From Myroides odoratus DSM 2801 (GTDB taxonomy: Bacteria > Bacteroidota > Bacteroidia > Flavobacteriales > Flavobacteriaceae), in the NCBI RefSeq assembly GCF_000243275.1, contig NZ_CM001437.1:738703-802702 (forward strand): a DNA stretch of 64,000 nt, given 5' to 3'. Below, one piece after another: positions 52,827 to 62,400 of this stretch. The notes under the pieces are model-generated. The model ran no database searches and was not told the origin of the DNA. It saw nothing but the letters and a program-made list of their open reading frames with translations. The translations under genes and the position numbers were made by a program. Each line of letters starts with the position of its first letter. Positions within the stretch are counted from its first letter, which is position 1.

Positions 52827-53465
52827 ATGAAACATACCGAAGACAATTTTCTTCCTCAAGAGTTATTTGAGGAACTGCAAAACTATTGCCTAAACACAGA
52901 TTTTCAACGAATCAAACTAGGCGAGAAGGAGTTCGATATTTTAGAAACTCCGAAGGAAATACTTCCCTATTTACAAGAGGAAGGACACGAACTAATTGTA
53001 ACATTTATTAGGCAAGCGACACCCGATTTTGATACCGATTTGCGCATTCATGCAGACAACATCATCCAAGGCGAAAAAACAGCACTCGCCAAGGTATTAT
53101 ACATCAACCCAAAAGACGGAACTACTGAAAACGGAACAGCATTTTGGAAACACCATATTCACGGAGAAGAACTACCAGAAGATGTTACAAACGAAGAGTT
53201 TAATCGTTTGATTACAGAAGATGCAAACGATTGGGAGAAATGGAGTATTCAACAAATATTATTTAGTGAGCCAAATCGCTTAGTTACTTACAAATCAAAC
53301 TTGTTTCACAGCAAGTTTCCCGCAAAAATTCACAACGGAAAACGCATTGTATTAGTTGCATTTTACAAGAAGTTCGAACACCAATTCAAAGAACTATCTA
53401 TTGAAGAAGTAAACGAGAATCGTTCATCAGCATACGAATATTTAAACTTCGAGAAAGATGAGTAG
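52827..53465 (+). CDS. Putative 2-oxoglutarate/Fe(II) oxygenase-like protein
   Basis: A 212-residue protein. DLRIHADN gives HxD (His75, Asp77), and SNLFHSKFPAKIHNGKRIVL gives the distal His161 with Arg173, again 12 residues apart. TAFWKHHIHG lies between. This layout follows small phage and prolyl-hydroxylase-type dioxygenases. It shares the ligand spacing, but little else, with the protein at 50823. The same module contains the C5-methyltransferase. It overlaps the YopX gene by 8 bp. Confidence 0.65.
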   Translation: MKHTEDNFLPQELFEELQNYCLNTDFQRIKLGEKEFDILETPKEILPYLQEEGHELIVTFIRQATPDFDTDLRIHADNIIQGEKTALAKVLYINPKDGTTENGTAFWKHHIHGEELPEDVTNEEFNRLITEDANDWEKWSIQQILFSEPNRLVTYKSNLFHSKFPAKIHNGKRIVLVAFYKKFEHQFKELSIEEVNENRSSAYEYLNFEKDE

Positions 53466-53811
53466 AGAAATATTATTTGAATACGGATTTAAAAGCGTAA
53501 ACGGTATAGTTAAAAAACAATACGGTTTACACGATATATCAAACATAAAAGAAAAATGTGATGTATGGAATGAATTACCACTAGTGTATATTAGGCAATA
53601 CACTGGAAAAGAAGATAGAAACGGAGTTAAGATTTTCGAAGGTGATATTGATCAAGACGGAGCCATTGTAATGTTTTACAACAATGCTTTTCAAATGTGT
53701 TCAATAAAAGATGGAAAAGTAGTGCAAGCAATTCCTTTTTGGTGCTTTGATGATGATATGTATCCACAAATAGAAATAATCGGAAACATTCACGAAAAAC
53801 AAAGCGTATGA
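53458..53811 (+). CDS. YopX-family phage protein
   Basis: 117 residues. VYIRQYTGKEDRNGVKIFEG followed by a DI-D strand and ending in IEIIGNIHE is the YopX signature, a small beta-rich domain common in phages of Firmicutes and Bacteroidota. Role unknown. ATG overlaps the dioxygenase-like gene. Confidence 0.85.
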   Translation: MSREILFEYGFKSVNGIVKKQYGLHDISNIKEKCDVWNELPLVYIRQYTGKEDRNGVKIFEGDIDQDGAIVMFYNNAFQMCSIKDGKVVQAIPFWCFDDDMYPQIEIIGNIHEKQSV

Positions 53812-54095
53812 AACTAACAGTAAAAGCAAAGAATGATTTTTTAAAATGGGCTAAAAAAAGATGTAACATTAAACTGCATGAATTAATAAAAATGGAAATG
53901 TGGTTTAGTATTCAAGACAATGCATTTAAGAACGCACTTATAATCGAATGGTTTGATTCAGTTGGCATTTGGAGCAACATAGTTAATGACATGCTTATAA
54001 TTGATAAGGATTATTTTAAAAAATTTAATTGGCAAACAAATGTTGAACTATTAATTATTACAGCAAATGAAATATATAACGAAAAACAAGAGTAG
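53808..54095 (+). CDS. Hypothetical phage protein, 95 residues
   Basis: The ATG overlaps the YopX stop by 4 bp (ATGA), a sign of coupling. Helical protein with many aromatic residues (KWAKKRCNIKLHELIKMEMW). No family recognised. Confidence 0.65.
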   Translation: MKLTVKAKNDFLKWAKKRCNIKLHELIKMEMWFSIQDNAFKNALIIEWFDSVGIWSNIVNDMLIIDKDYFKKFNWQTNVELLIITANEIYNEKQE

Positions 54096-54097
54096 TT

Positions 54098-54364
54098 ATG
54101 AGTAAAACGCATTACGGCTGGAGCAATAGTTATGACCCATACGGGGAAGATATTCCCGATAAATATGCTTGTGGGTCAACTGTAGGTTATGATTATTCAG
54201 CCTCTACAATTAAGGCGGATATATCATGTAAGAAGTGTTTAAAGAAATTTGACGCATTCGTAAAGGAAACTAATGAGCATTTATTAATACAAGCTCAGCA
54301 AATGGGAGAAATGGCAGATTTTTTTATAGAACAAGAAAATAAAAAAAACAGTAAAGATGAGTAA
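54098..54364 (+). CDS. Hypothetical phage protein with a Cys pair, 88 residues
   Basis: ATG 54098, 2 bp after the preceding stop. ACGST...SCKKCLKKF could hold zinc with help from an N-terminal His. The C-terminal helix is acidic. No family recognised. Confidence 0.65.
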   Translation: MSKTHYGWSNSYDPYGEDIPDKYACGSTVGYDYSASTIKADISCKKCLKKFDAFVKETNEHLLIQAQQMGEMADFFIEQENKKNSKDE

Positions 54365-54614
54365 AAATAAAGTACAAGACTTTAAAGAGTCTATTTCAGA
54401 AACAACAGCAAAAGATATAATCCTTGAAGAGTTAGACGAGCAAGGGCACCCAGTAATGGTTGAAGATGTTATTGTTTGGGCATTGGAGTACTATGCAGAA
54501 AACTTTGACAAAGGGCATCCAACAAGTGGAAAAGCAGTCGCCTACTATATGGTTGAAAGGATTAAAGAAGAAGAACAAAAAACAATTGACCGCGCAAGAT
54601 GGTCTATAGAATAA
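54357..54614 (+). CDS. Hypothetical acidic phage protein, 85 residues
   Basis: ATG 54357, overlapping by 8 bp. Helical, with EDVIVWALEYYAENFDKGHP. No family recognised. Confidence 0.65.
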   Translation: MSKNKVQDFKESISETTAKDIILEELDEQGHPVMVEDVIVWALEYYAENFDKGHPTSGKAVAYYMVERIKEEEQKTIDRARWSIE

Positions 54615-54634
54615 TTACAAACCCTATTAAAATC

Positions 54635-54883
54635 ATGGCAATGTTTAATCTCTTTAAAAAAAAGCCCATTACATGTGATCATCCTGAAATAGAAACTAAA
54701 ACTAAAGAAGTTATTCAAGTTATTCAAGGACTTATTAATTCAGATCGAGATGTAAACGAAACTCGTTATATCACATATGAAATAACAAAATGTGTTAAAT
54801 GTGACAAAACTTTAAATACAAAAATAATTGATAAGAAAGTAAAATTAACTCCTCTTCATCAAATTATATTATTAATAAAATAA
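54635..54883 (+). CDS. Hypothetical Cys-containing phage protein, 82 residues
   Basis: Start taken at ATG 54635 after the leader aaaccctattaaaatc. The open frame extends to 54599 but would overlap its neighbour. MAMFNLFKKKPITCDHPEIE and the later KCVKCDKTLN make a possible zinc knuckle. No family recognised. Confidence 0.6.
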   Translation: MAMFNLFKKKPITCDHPEIETKTKEVIQVIQGLINSDRDVNETRYITYEITKCVKCDKTLNTKIIDKKVKLTPLHQIILLIK

Positions 54884-54904
54884 CCCTATTAAAAATTTAC
54901 CACA

Positions 54905-55960
54905 ATGATTAATTTATTCAATACGCAGATTGAAACATTATCTGTACACCAAGTAAACAACAAAGCAAGAAACGAGGATGTTTTCTTAACTGAGAACCCT
55001 TATACGTTAACAGACGAAATAGCGCCTTTGCTTAAAGAGTATTTCTTTAAACCGTTCCGAGAGAAAGACGAAGACTATTTCCGATTTGAACATGATGTTG
55101 ATTTAGAATTTCATACTATGTATAATATCGCAACGAGCATTTTCCAAAATCCTAATTCGGCTCATGATAAATCAAAAGAAATAGCTCGACATCTTTACGA
55201 GCAATCCGGACACCCTCATATCAAAAGTGGAGAGCTTTATGTTACTTACCTAACCAATGTATCGATCGATAACAATGTAGTTGACGCGATCGGTATCTTT
55301 AAAAGTGAAATCAAAACTGATTTTATCCAATTCGACAAGGAAGAATCAAACTTAAAGATGCGACTAGAGCAGGGGGTAAACCTAGGCAAGCTGGATAAAG
55401 GAGTTTTAATATTCAACTACAAAAAAGAAGAAGGCTACAAAATTCTAACAATTGACAGTAACCGATATGATGCGCGTTATTGGATGGGACACTTCCTTGA
55501 ATTAGATATTTTTGAGGATGAAAACTTCCATACCAAAAAGTATTTGAAATTCTGCCAAGACTTCGCGAAAGAAGTGGTCCTTCCTGCTGAAGATAAAAAA
55601 GAAGAAGTAATGTTTTTGAATCGATCAGTTGATTACTTCGCGAAGAATGATGATTTCGAAGAAACGAATTTCTTAAACGAAGTCCTCGATAACCCCGACC
55701 TAATCGCCGAGTTCAAAAACTACAAAGTAGACAAAGGGGAGAAGTACAGTATCGAAGATGTGAGCTCCTTTCCAATCTCAAACAAGGCCGTAACCGAAGC
55801 ACGAAAGAAGTTTAAAAACGTAATCAACCTGGATACGAATATCCAAATCAAATTTGATTTCGTGAATCCTGAAAGCGCAGATAAATTTGTAGAAAAAGGA
55901 TGGGATGAGGAAAGACAGATGTACTACTATTTAATTTATTTTAATAAAGAAGTTAAATAA
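54905..55960 (+). CDS. Nucleoid-associated protein (NdpA/YejK-like, 37-kDa family)
   Basis: A 351-residue protein. The order of blocks (HQVNNKARNEDVFLTENPYT, SGELYVTYLTNVSIDNNVVD, AIGIFKSE, NRYDARYW and a C-terminal strand-rich domain) fits the 37-kDa nucleoid-associated family, which binds double-stranded DNA. Copies on phages and mobile elements are frequent, and their role there is unclear. Preceded by the leader aaccctattaaaaat. Confidence 0.8.
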   Translation: MINLFNTQIETLSVHQVNNKARNEDVFLTENPYTLTDEIAPLLKEYFFKPFREKDEDYFRFEHDVDLEFHTMYNIATSIFQNPNSAHDKSKEIARHLYEQSGHPHIKSGELYVTYLTNVSIDNNVVDAIGIFKSEIKTDFIQFDKEESNLKMRLEQGVNLGKLDKGVLIFNYKKEEGYKILTIDSNRYDARYWMGHFLELDIFEDENFHTKKYLKFCQDFAKEVVLPAEDKKEEVMFLNRSVDYFAKNDDFEETNFLNEVLDNPDLIAEFKNYKVDKGEKYSIEDVSSFPISNKAVTEARKKFKNVINLDTNIQIKFDFVNPESADKFVEKGWDEERQMYYYLIYFNKEVK

Positions 55961-55961
55961 C

Positions 55962-56150
55962 ATGGAATTTGTAGAACAAAAAGTTGGTGGTTTTGGTATT
56001 ATTCAAAAAAACGAAGATGGATCAATAAGTCAAATAGGGCTTACAGAAGAACAATACATAGTATTTGAATTGCTTTTAGCAGGGCTTAGTAATGGTAAGT
56101 CATTTTATAAACTTCCTAAAGTTTTTGACCTTGTACCAGCTATTAAATAG
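55962..56150 (+). CDS. Small hypothetical phage protein, 62 residues
   Basis: ATG 55962, one base after the preceding stop. Beta-rich start and helical middle (LTEEQYIVFELLLAGL). Last gene before a terminator. No family recognised. Confidence 0.65.
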   Translation: MEFVEQKVGGFGIIQKNEDGSISQIGLTEEQYIVFELLLAGLSNGKSFYKLPKVFDLVPAIK

Positions 56151-56152
56151 AT

Positions 56153-56176
56153 AAAAATCCCTTAATTGGGTTTTTT
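56153..56176 (+). terminator. Likely terminator at the end of the early operon
   Basis: aaaaatccc and gggtttttt pair with one internal mismatch around ttaatt, followed by T-rich sequence. It lies 3 bp after the last early gene. Confidence 0.55.
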
Positions 56177-56294
56177 ATTTTGTTTTGAATTGAAATTACA
56201 TTAAAACTGTATGAGTTGTTAATTGTTGTTTTTTTATTTTTAGTTAAATTAACATTATGTATATTTAGGATAACTAATCTTTAAATTAAATATC

Positions 56295-57089
56295 ATGAGT
56301 AAAATTAAAACAACATTTGTCGGTATTGTTTGTCTATTATTTTTTGTAAAATGTTCAGATGATGCGAAAGATATTGAAGGTAAAAATTATCAAACAAAAA
56401 ATGATAATAATATAGAGCTTTCTATCGACCAGATTTCTGAAATGGCTAAAATGCACAATAGAATTTTGAAAGATATTCATTTGAATAGGGGAGATGTTTA
56501 TTTGTATGATGAAAATGAAAAATTAGAATTAACTAGAGACATGTATCGTAGACATATGTCTGGTTTTGAAAGAGAAATGGAATTAGAGGCTGTGATTAAT
56601 TTCTCTAGAAATGTATCTAGGGTAGATAACCCAGCGGATTTGTTAATTTATGATTATGAAAAAAGATATTTAGCAGAAGCCAATGAGGTACTACATAGAT
56701 CTGCAAATTTAAATGAATTAAATCGCTCACTCGATAGAGTAGCAGCAAGTATTATGTCAGATGAAAGAGAAATGTACAAAACACCAATACTTTTATATAT
56801 TGAAACATTAAAAGAGTCTTCATATTATTGGGCTTCTGTAGAAGAGGGAGGAGAAGGATTCGGATTTTCTTTATTAGAATCTAGAACTACTAACTCAGCT
56901 GTAAAAACGAAAAGAAATTGGAGAAATACAGCAATAGCAGATGCACAAGGAATGACAACAGGGATGTTAGGTCTTGCTGCTTATGGTGCTTGGGGGGTAA
57001 TGTTCGGTCCAGCAACATTTGCCTTAGGTGCGGGAGCATTAGTATGGGTTGCTGTTGAATCGGCTATGGCCTCAGCACTATTTGGATAA
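56295..57089 (+). CDS. Lipoprotein with bacteriocin-like hydrophobic tail
   Basis: A 264-residue protein with a lipoprotein signal (lipobox VKC, Cys20) and a helical, charged middle (residues 45-190). The last 45 residues are rich in Gly and Ala (GMTTGMLGLAAYGAWG, then FALGAGALVWVAVE), unlike the rest. Gly/Ala-rich hydrophobic tails of this sort are seen in membrane-active peptides and glycine-zipper proteins. The stop overlaps the start of a small membrane protein, a pairing that recalls toxin and immunity or superinfection-exclusion genes. That is inference; no family is recognised. Confidence 0.65.
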   Translation: MSKIKTTFVGIVCLLFFVKCSDDAKDIEGKNYQTKNDNNIELSIDQISEMAKMHNRILKDIHLNRGDVYLYDENEKLELTRDMYRRHMSGFEREMELEAVINFSRNVSRVDNPADLLIYDYEKRYLAEANEVLHRSANLNELNRSLDRVAASIMSDEREMYKTPILLYIETLKESSYYWASVEEGGEGFGFSLLESRTTNSAVKTKRNWRNTAIADAQGMTTGMLGLAAYGAWGVMFGPATFALGAGALVWVAVESAMASALFG

Positions 57090-57286
57090 TGAAAAAATGG
57101 TTGTACTTAATAATTGTTGTTACTTTTATTATATTAGTTAATCATTTTCTGTATTGCAAAATTTACGATTTATACATGTTTGATTTTTCTAGAGTAGAAG
57201 TACTTAAATCAATTATTTTCTCAATTATATTTTCAGTAACCTTAGGGATTTTTATTTTCAAAAAATATTTGTTTAAAAAGAATTAA
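57089..57286 (+). CDS. Small two-helix membrane protein, 65 residues
   Basis: The ATG overlaps the preceding stop (TAATG), so it is translationally coupled. Two membrane helices, YLIIVVTFIILVNHFLY and IIFSIIFSVTLGIFIF, join through a short acidic loop, with a basic tail (KKYLFKKN). It could protect the host from the neighbouring lipoprotein (inference). Confidence 0.65.
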   Translation: MKKWLYLIIVVTFIILVNHFLYCKIYDLYMFDFSRVEVLKSIIFSIIFSVTLGIFIFKKYLFKKN

Positions 57287-57310
57287 AAAAGAAAATACCC
57301 CTTGTTTAAG

Positions 57311-57339
57311 ACAGCATCAATTGTAATGATTGGTGCTGT
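57311..57339 (+). terminator. Terminator after the lipoprotein/membrane-protein pair
   Basis: An 11-bp stem with one G-T pair (acagcatcaat / attggtgctgt) followed by nine T residues. Confidence 0.82.
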
Positions 57340-57488
57340 TTTTTTTTTACTAGGACACATCGAGAATAATTGATGTTTATTATTTCAGTACTATAAAGCA
57401 TAGTAGTATTGACTCCAGCGTATTTTTGGTATAATGTGATAAATTGAATATGTAAGTATATTAAAAATGGTCAACTTAATTATTAAAT

Positions 57489-57521
57489 AAAAACCTCGCT
57501 AAGTATTTAAGCTAGGTTTTT
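57489..57521. terminator. Second terminator-like hairpin
   Basis: aaaaacctcgct and agctaggttttt pair with one mismatch, with T-rich flanks on the plus strand and A-rich flanks on the left. It lies between convergent genes and probably serves the minus-strand gene ending at 57577. Confidence 0.6.
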
Positions 57522-57576
57522 TATTTTTACATTTAGATATTTTCATCTCGAATCTTGATTATTAATAGAGTTTAGC

Positions 57577-57957
57577 CTAAACTACTTTATTGTTATAATC
57601 AAATTTTAATATTCTTTCAGGAGATAACTTAACAAATTTAGAGATAAAATAATTTGCAAATATCTTTTCACATTCTGTTAAAGTATGCGCTTTATCACTT
57701 AAATCTGTAATACCCTTTTTCTCATCAAAAATATTATTTTCTTCACAATTTAAATAAGGAATATATTTATTCTTATGTAAAAGAGGAGCTGAGTTGAATG
57801 AAATAATCCCATAATCAAATAAGAAACTATCAAAAAAAGCATTATATGTTTTACTATTACTTTCTCTAAATCTAGAATTAAGTAATTTTATTATTTCTGT
57901 ATTATCTGATGATAGATACTTTTTCATTTCGCGATTAAAAATTACTGTTGTACTCAT
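57577..57957 (-). CDS. Hypothetical protein, 126 residues
   Basis: Start taken at ATG 57957 (MSTTVIFNREMKKYLSSDNT); an upstream in-frame ATG at 57990 is less likely. Soluble, mixed alpha/beta, with an acidic middle. No family recognised. It is a single gene on the minus strand. Confidence 0.6.
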   Translation of the reverse strand: MSTTVIFNREMKKYLSSDNTEIIKLLNSRFRESNSKTYNAFFDSFLFDYGIISFNSAPLLHKNKYIPYLNCEENNIFDEKKGITDLSDKAHTLTECEKIFANYFISKFVKLSPERILKFDYNNKVV

Positions 57958-58139
57958 ATTAAATTCTTTTTTTGTATAATTACAAACCAATATAGTTAAT
58001 TAATCATATTAAAATACATTTTCACTCAATAAAATACTTCATTTTACCTTTTGTAGTTAAACGATTTTTAGCTATTTTTATTCTAGTCATATTGACTAGC
58101 ATATTTCGCCTGCTATCAGGCATAAGCCCTAAAAGCTTA

Positions 58140-58382
58140 ATGGGAACCTCAAAAAACGATTCTACAACTCCAAGTTATGAATCACTATTAAAATCATTTA
58201 ACCTTATTAAAGAGTTTAAATCAACAGATGAATTAGTTAACATCGAAAAATCGATGTCTACTTTATTCATGCAGTTTATTAGAACTCAATATTTCGCAGA
58301 TCTAAAATCAGAGCATCGAGATGATATCGTTTATCATTGTGAAGCTATGCAAAGGTTTCTAAAAGGAATTGCAGAAGTTTAA
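58140..58382 (+). CDS. Hypothetical helical protein, 80 residues
   Basis: Start taken at ATG 58140; a TTG at 58092 extends the frame. The product (SYESLLKSFNLIKEFKSTDE, then MSTLFMQFIRTQYFADLKSE) is fully helical. No family recognised. Confidence 0.55.
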   Translation: MGTSKNDSTTPSYESLLKSFNLIKEFKSTDELVNIEKSMSTLFMQFIRTQYFADLKSEHRDDIVYHCEAMQRFLKGIAEV

Positions 58383-58445
58383 AAGAACAGCTCTTTAACC
58401 TCAGCGTAATTGGAATGCTGTTTGAAGATACTGTTCTAATAGTAA

Positions 58446-58467
58446 AAAGCCCCAATTAAGGGGCTTT
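58446..58467. terminator. Hairpin terminator between convergent genes
   Basis: An 8-bp perfect stem (aaagcccc / ggggcttt) around aattaa. The T run is better on the minus strand, so it may end transcripts from the gene at 58601. Confidence 0.7.
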
Positions 58468-58600
58468 ATTAGATAGTGTCATAAGTACTTTTAGTAGACT
58501 TATCATCACTTATAGATAAAGTTAAATCTGAAATGTATCTCAACCCAAAACTAGAATTCTTAAATTAGTAAATAAGGTTAACTCTATTTAGATACAAATG

Positions 58601-58849
58601 TTAATTAGACGGTCTTATGACATAATGTAAAGTACTCTTCTTAAAAAAGATAAATTTATTTATTTTAATTTCCTCTCTTTTAATTATAAAATTTTCTTTT
58701 ACTAAACGATAGTGCAATCTTTTTGGGATACTTTTCATTATAACATAATTCTGTCCTTGTTTTTTTCGTTGTTCTAAAAGAAATAAAAAATTTTCAAAAT
58801 CATCAGTTTCCCCTGATAATTTTAATTGATTAAAAGCTGATTCTAACAT
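58601..58849 (-). CDS. Hypothetical protein, 82 residues
   Basis: Start taken at ATG 58849 (MLESAFNQLKLSGETDDFEN); an in-frame ATG at 58888 lies in a poly-phenylalanine leader. Basic and helical, with a beta-rich end. No family recognised. Confidence 0.55.
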   Translation of the reverse strand: MLESAFNQLKLSGETDDFENFLFLLEQRKKQGQNYVIMKSIPKRLHYRLVKENFIIKREEIKINKFIFFKKSTLHYVIRPSN

Positions 58850-58953
58850 TTTATTTTGATTTATTAAGGGGGTCAAAAAAAAAAACAAAATAAATATTTT
58901 TTTTCACAAATACAATATAAGAAATACCATAAGTAATATCCATATTTAATCGG

Positions 58954-59373
58954 TTAATTTATTTTTACTTGGCTTAATGAAATTATTTTAGTCCCAATTT
59001 TGGAAAGAATAATACATTTAATATCTCTATCTACAGAAGGCCCTGCAGTAGGTGGGTCAGTATTATAAGGTGTATAAGTTGAAAAGATAATTGGGAAAAG
59101 CATAAATTGCACTTCACCAGATATTATTTGATTATCATAGTTCTTGAATTGTACTATTTTTTTTTCATTTCCAACATAATGCTTTTTATATACATTGAAA
59201 ACTTGATTTTTTCCAAAAACATCCATACTTACAAGTTCAAAATAAAGATTATCTATATTATTATACATAGGGTAGTCTTCTAAAAACTTTTTAAGATAGT
59301 TATTGTAATTATTGTTTTGAGAAAAAGAATTTAGAGAAAATAAAATGGTCAGTAGTAGTAAAATTTTCTTCAT
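58954..59373 (-). CDS. Exported hypothetical protein, 139 residues
   Basis: Signal peptide MKKILLLLTILFSLNSFSQ, then an Asn/Tyr-rich segment and a beta-rich domain with FYELVSMDV- and SGEVQFMLFPIIF-type strands. No family recognised. It follows the giant gene on the same strand and may be accessory cargo. Confidence 0.65.
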   Translation of the reverse strand: MKKILLLLTILFSLNSFSQNNNYNNYLKKFLEDYPMYNNIDNLYFELVSMDVFGKNQVFNVYKKHYVGNEKKIVQFKNYDNQIISGEVQFMLFPIIFSTYTPYNTDPPTAGPSVDRDIKCIILSKIGTKIISLSQVKIN

Positions 59374-59468
59374 AATATTTAGTTTAAATTGATAATCGCT
59401 GATACTTATTTTAAATATTTAAATAGGTTTGTTATAAAATAATATTTAATAGTACAATATAGTAAATT

Positions 59469-62400
59469 TTATTTCACCAACTTCTCATATTCAAACCATA
59501 CTTCACTATTAACTGCACTGTTTCTTCTAAGCAAAATCATTATTTCTTTTTCCTTTTCTTGAAGTTTAGACGGATCCTTTAAAGCATCCCCAAATTTATC
59601 TACAAGTAGAACAGCTTTCTCTTTTGCTGAACGCGCATATTTTACCTCAAACACAAAGGCAGGTGTCTTTTGGTTTTTTAATTGATCACTAATTCGTTTA
59701 GCTACTCTTCTAGCTTCAAATGGCTCGTTTTCCGCTAACTTGTCAAGCTCTTTATCTATTTCCTTTTGTGTAATTTTTCCTTCTTTTAAATCAGATACAA
59801 GAGTGTTGAAGTTTAATTTTGTTTTCAATCGGTTGATTTCAATTTCTTCAACTGCTTCTTTTATTTTCTCTTTATTTCCGATTCGTCTATTGTACTCAGA
59901 AGTTTCTTTTACTACGCGATTAACAGACGATTTTGCCATATCCTTAGCAAATTTCTGCATTACTTGTTCAGTGTCTTTATCTGAAAACATCGCGTCCATT
60001 CCGCCATAAATCATACCGACATACGGTGAAGTTGAAGGAGTAGTAATAATACTCTCGACAGCTGCTTTCATTCGTGCAGGTGACCAACCAGAAGTCTCTC
60101 CGATTTTTTTGTAAAAATCCTCTACTGATTTACTTCCATATCCCTCTGCCGAAACGGGAACTTTTCCTCTATCAGGTGAAATATCTTGTTCGCGAAAGAA
60201 GTCATATCCCGTACTCATTGACAAGGCTGCTTTAGCTAAAGGATTTCTAGCCAAGTTATCAGTAATAGCAAATTCAACTGGAGAAATATTGTTTTGTAGA
60301 ATCCAGTTTAAATCCTCAATCATATTTCCACTTTCTTTATCTCCAACACTTTCTCTCATTAATTTTTGAAGAGTACCTTCGACCATAGTAAAGAAAGGAG
60401 TTAATTGCTGTGCCTTTGCAATTCGGTAGTATTGAAACTCTCCGTTTGCTGAACGATTCCCGTTGAAAATAATAAAATAGTTAGAGCGATCGTATTTACT
60501 CACTCCCTTTAAAGCTTTATTGTAAAGTTCTACTGATGACAATTCTTTTTCATCATCTCCGCGCTCACTTCCACCTAAAAACATAAGGCTTAACCCAATT
60601 GGAATAGGAGCAACAATAGCAGCTGCTTGAGTAACTCGCAATGTTGTTTCAATTGGTCTATCTCGGAAGTTGTCAAACATTACTCGAGTACCTTGAGAAG
60701 CCGCGTTCAAATATGGAATAAACGCATCCATGTCTTTTGTTAGAGTTCCGCCTTGGTTAAAGTCCATGGTGTTACGGGCAGAAGAAGCTGCAGTGTGGTA
60801 AATATCGTCAAGAGTACGTTTATCTTGAACTTCGGATATGTCTTTTAGACCAAGCTCTTTTAATTGATTCGCAATTGATCTTCTGAAAACCCCCATTCTA
60901 AAACCAATTTCGGAATACATCTGTAATTTTTGAAGTGTAACAGCATCAAAGAATTTACCCCAACGTTCTCTTGTTTTATTATCCACCTTTGGTAACCTCG
61001 CATTTAAGGTATTAGTACCTTTAAATTTCCCTTGGTCCATAAGGAAGTCGGTCATTCCTCCATACTTGACAAAGTTCTTGTAAGTATCATTCTCTTTTTT
61101 AATATCACGAATTCCTAAAGTTGCATCTTTGGCTAGTTTGGCCATATTCAATAAAACGTTCTTTCCATATTCTTCTGAGAAAGTAGAAATAAATAAGAAG
61201 TCACGTGGAGTATTGGTAATAAAGAAAGTCGGGTTGTTTCCCGTCGCAATCGATTTTACTAAACCAGTTCCGCTTGCCATTGCAAATTTTTCTTTTACAT
61301 CTGGATTTGAAAATATGCGTTTTAAGGCATCAAAATATTGGTCGTGAAACTCTTGTTCCATAAACATATTTTGCTTCACTCCATTAACCCAATAGTACGC
61401 ATTTGCATATCCGTTAGGTGTAGTTTGTTTGTATTTTGGATTACCACTTTCTGTAAAACCGATAATAGGATTCTCTTTAACTCGCTTTTGAAGTAGTTCA
61501 AAATATTTGATGATATCCTTTTCCTTTTTGGTAGGTTTATCTTTCTTTTTGAGTTCTTCTACTTTGACTGCTTGTTCTTTCATGAAGTCAGCAAGCCTGC
61601 GGTTAGTATTGTTCATCGCGATAATTTTTGCTCTAACCCCTAGGGCACGAGAAAGCAAATATTGAGAATCAGTAACAAGAGCCGTATCTAATCCTTTCTC
61701 TAGTTTTTGAATTTGCTCTTTACCTAATCCCCCTGTTGTTCCATTATCCAAATGAGCTGTTTCGGTTTCTGCGTTTTGCATAAACTCTAAAAACTGTCTA
61801 GGTTGGTAATCGATATCAAAGAAACTATCTCGACTTGCTTTGGAAATAATTCCGCTTTCATACATATCATTTAGCAGCCCTTTGAAAGTATCAAAATAAG
61901 CATCAGTACGTTTAGTCAAATCATTATAAGCTTTCTCTCCTAATTCTTGTTTTAATGATTCAAGGTAAGATTTAGCTACATTTTCATTTATGTAATCCGG
62001 ATGAACCACTGCAGCTAAATTATTTCTACGTCGGTTTTCGTCAATAGCTATGAATCGGCGTAGTTGAATTACCTTGTCAAGTAATTTAATTTGATTAGAA
62101 GAAAGCCCTTTGTAAATCTTATCATAAGCCTTTTCATACAAATACTTCGCGTAACCAGAAGCCCCTTTTGCTGTTACAATATAATCCCGAACAACACGGC
62201 CACCCGCTTTGTTTAAAATGAATTTTGGCAAGAACTGTCTATCAAAGAATTTAGTAACAAAATTTCTAAATAATTTATTGATATCAAACTTAGGATTAGT
62301 AAGTTCTTCCATCTTCTTTTCTGCCTTATTGAATGAATCATCTACTTGTTTTTTAGCCTTAATAGGATCTACTTCTTTTTGTCTTTCAAAATAATCTTTC

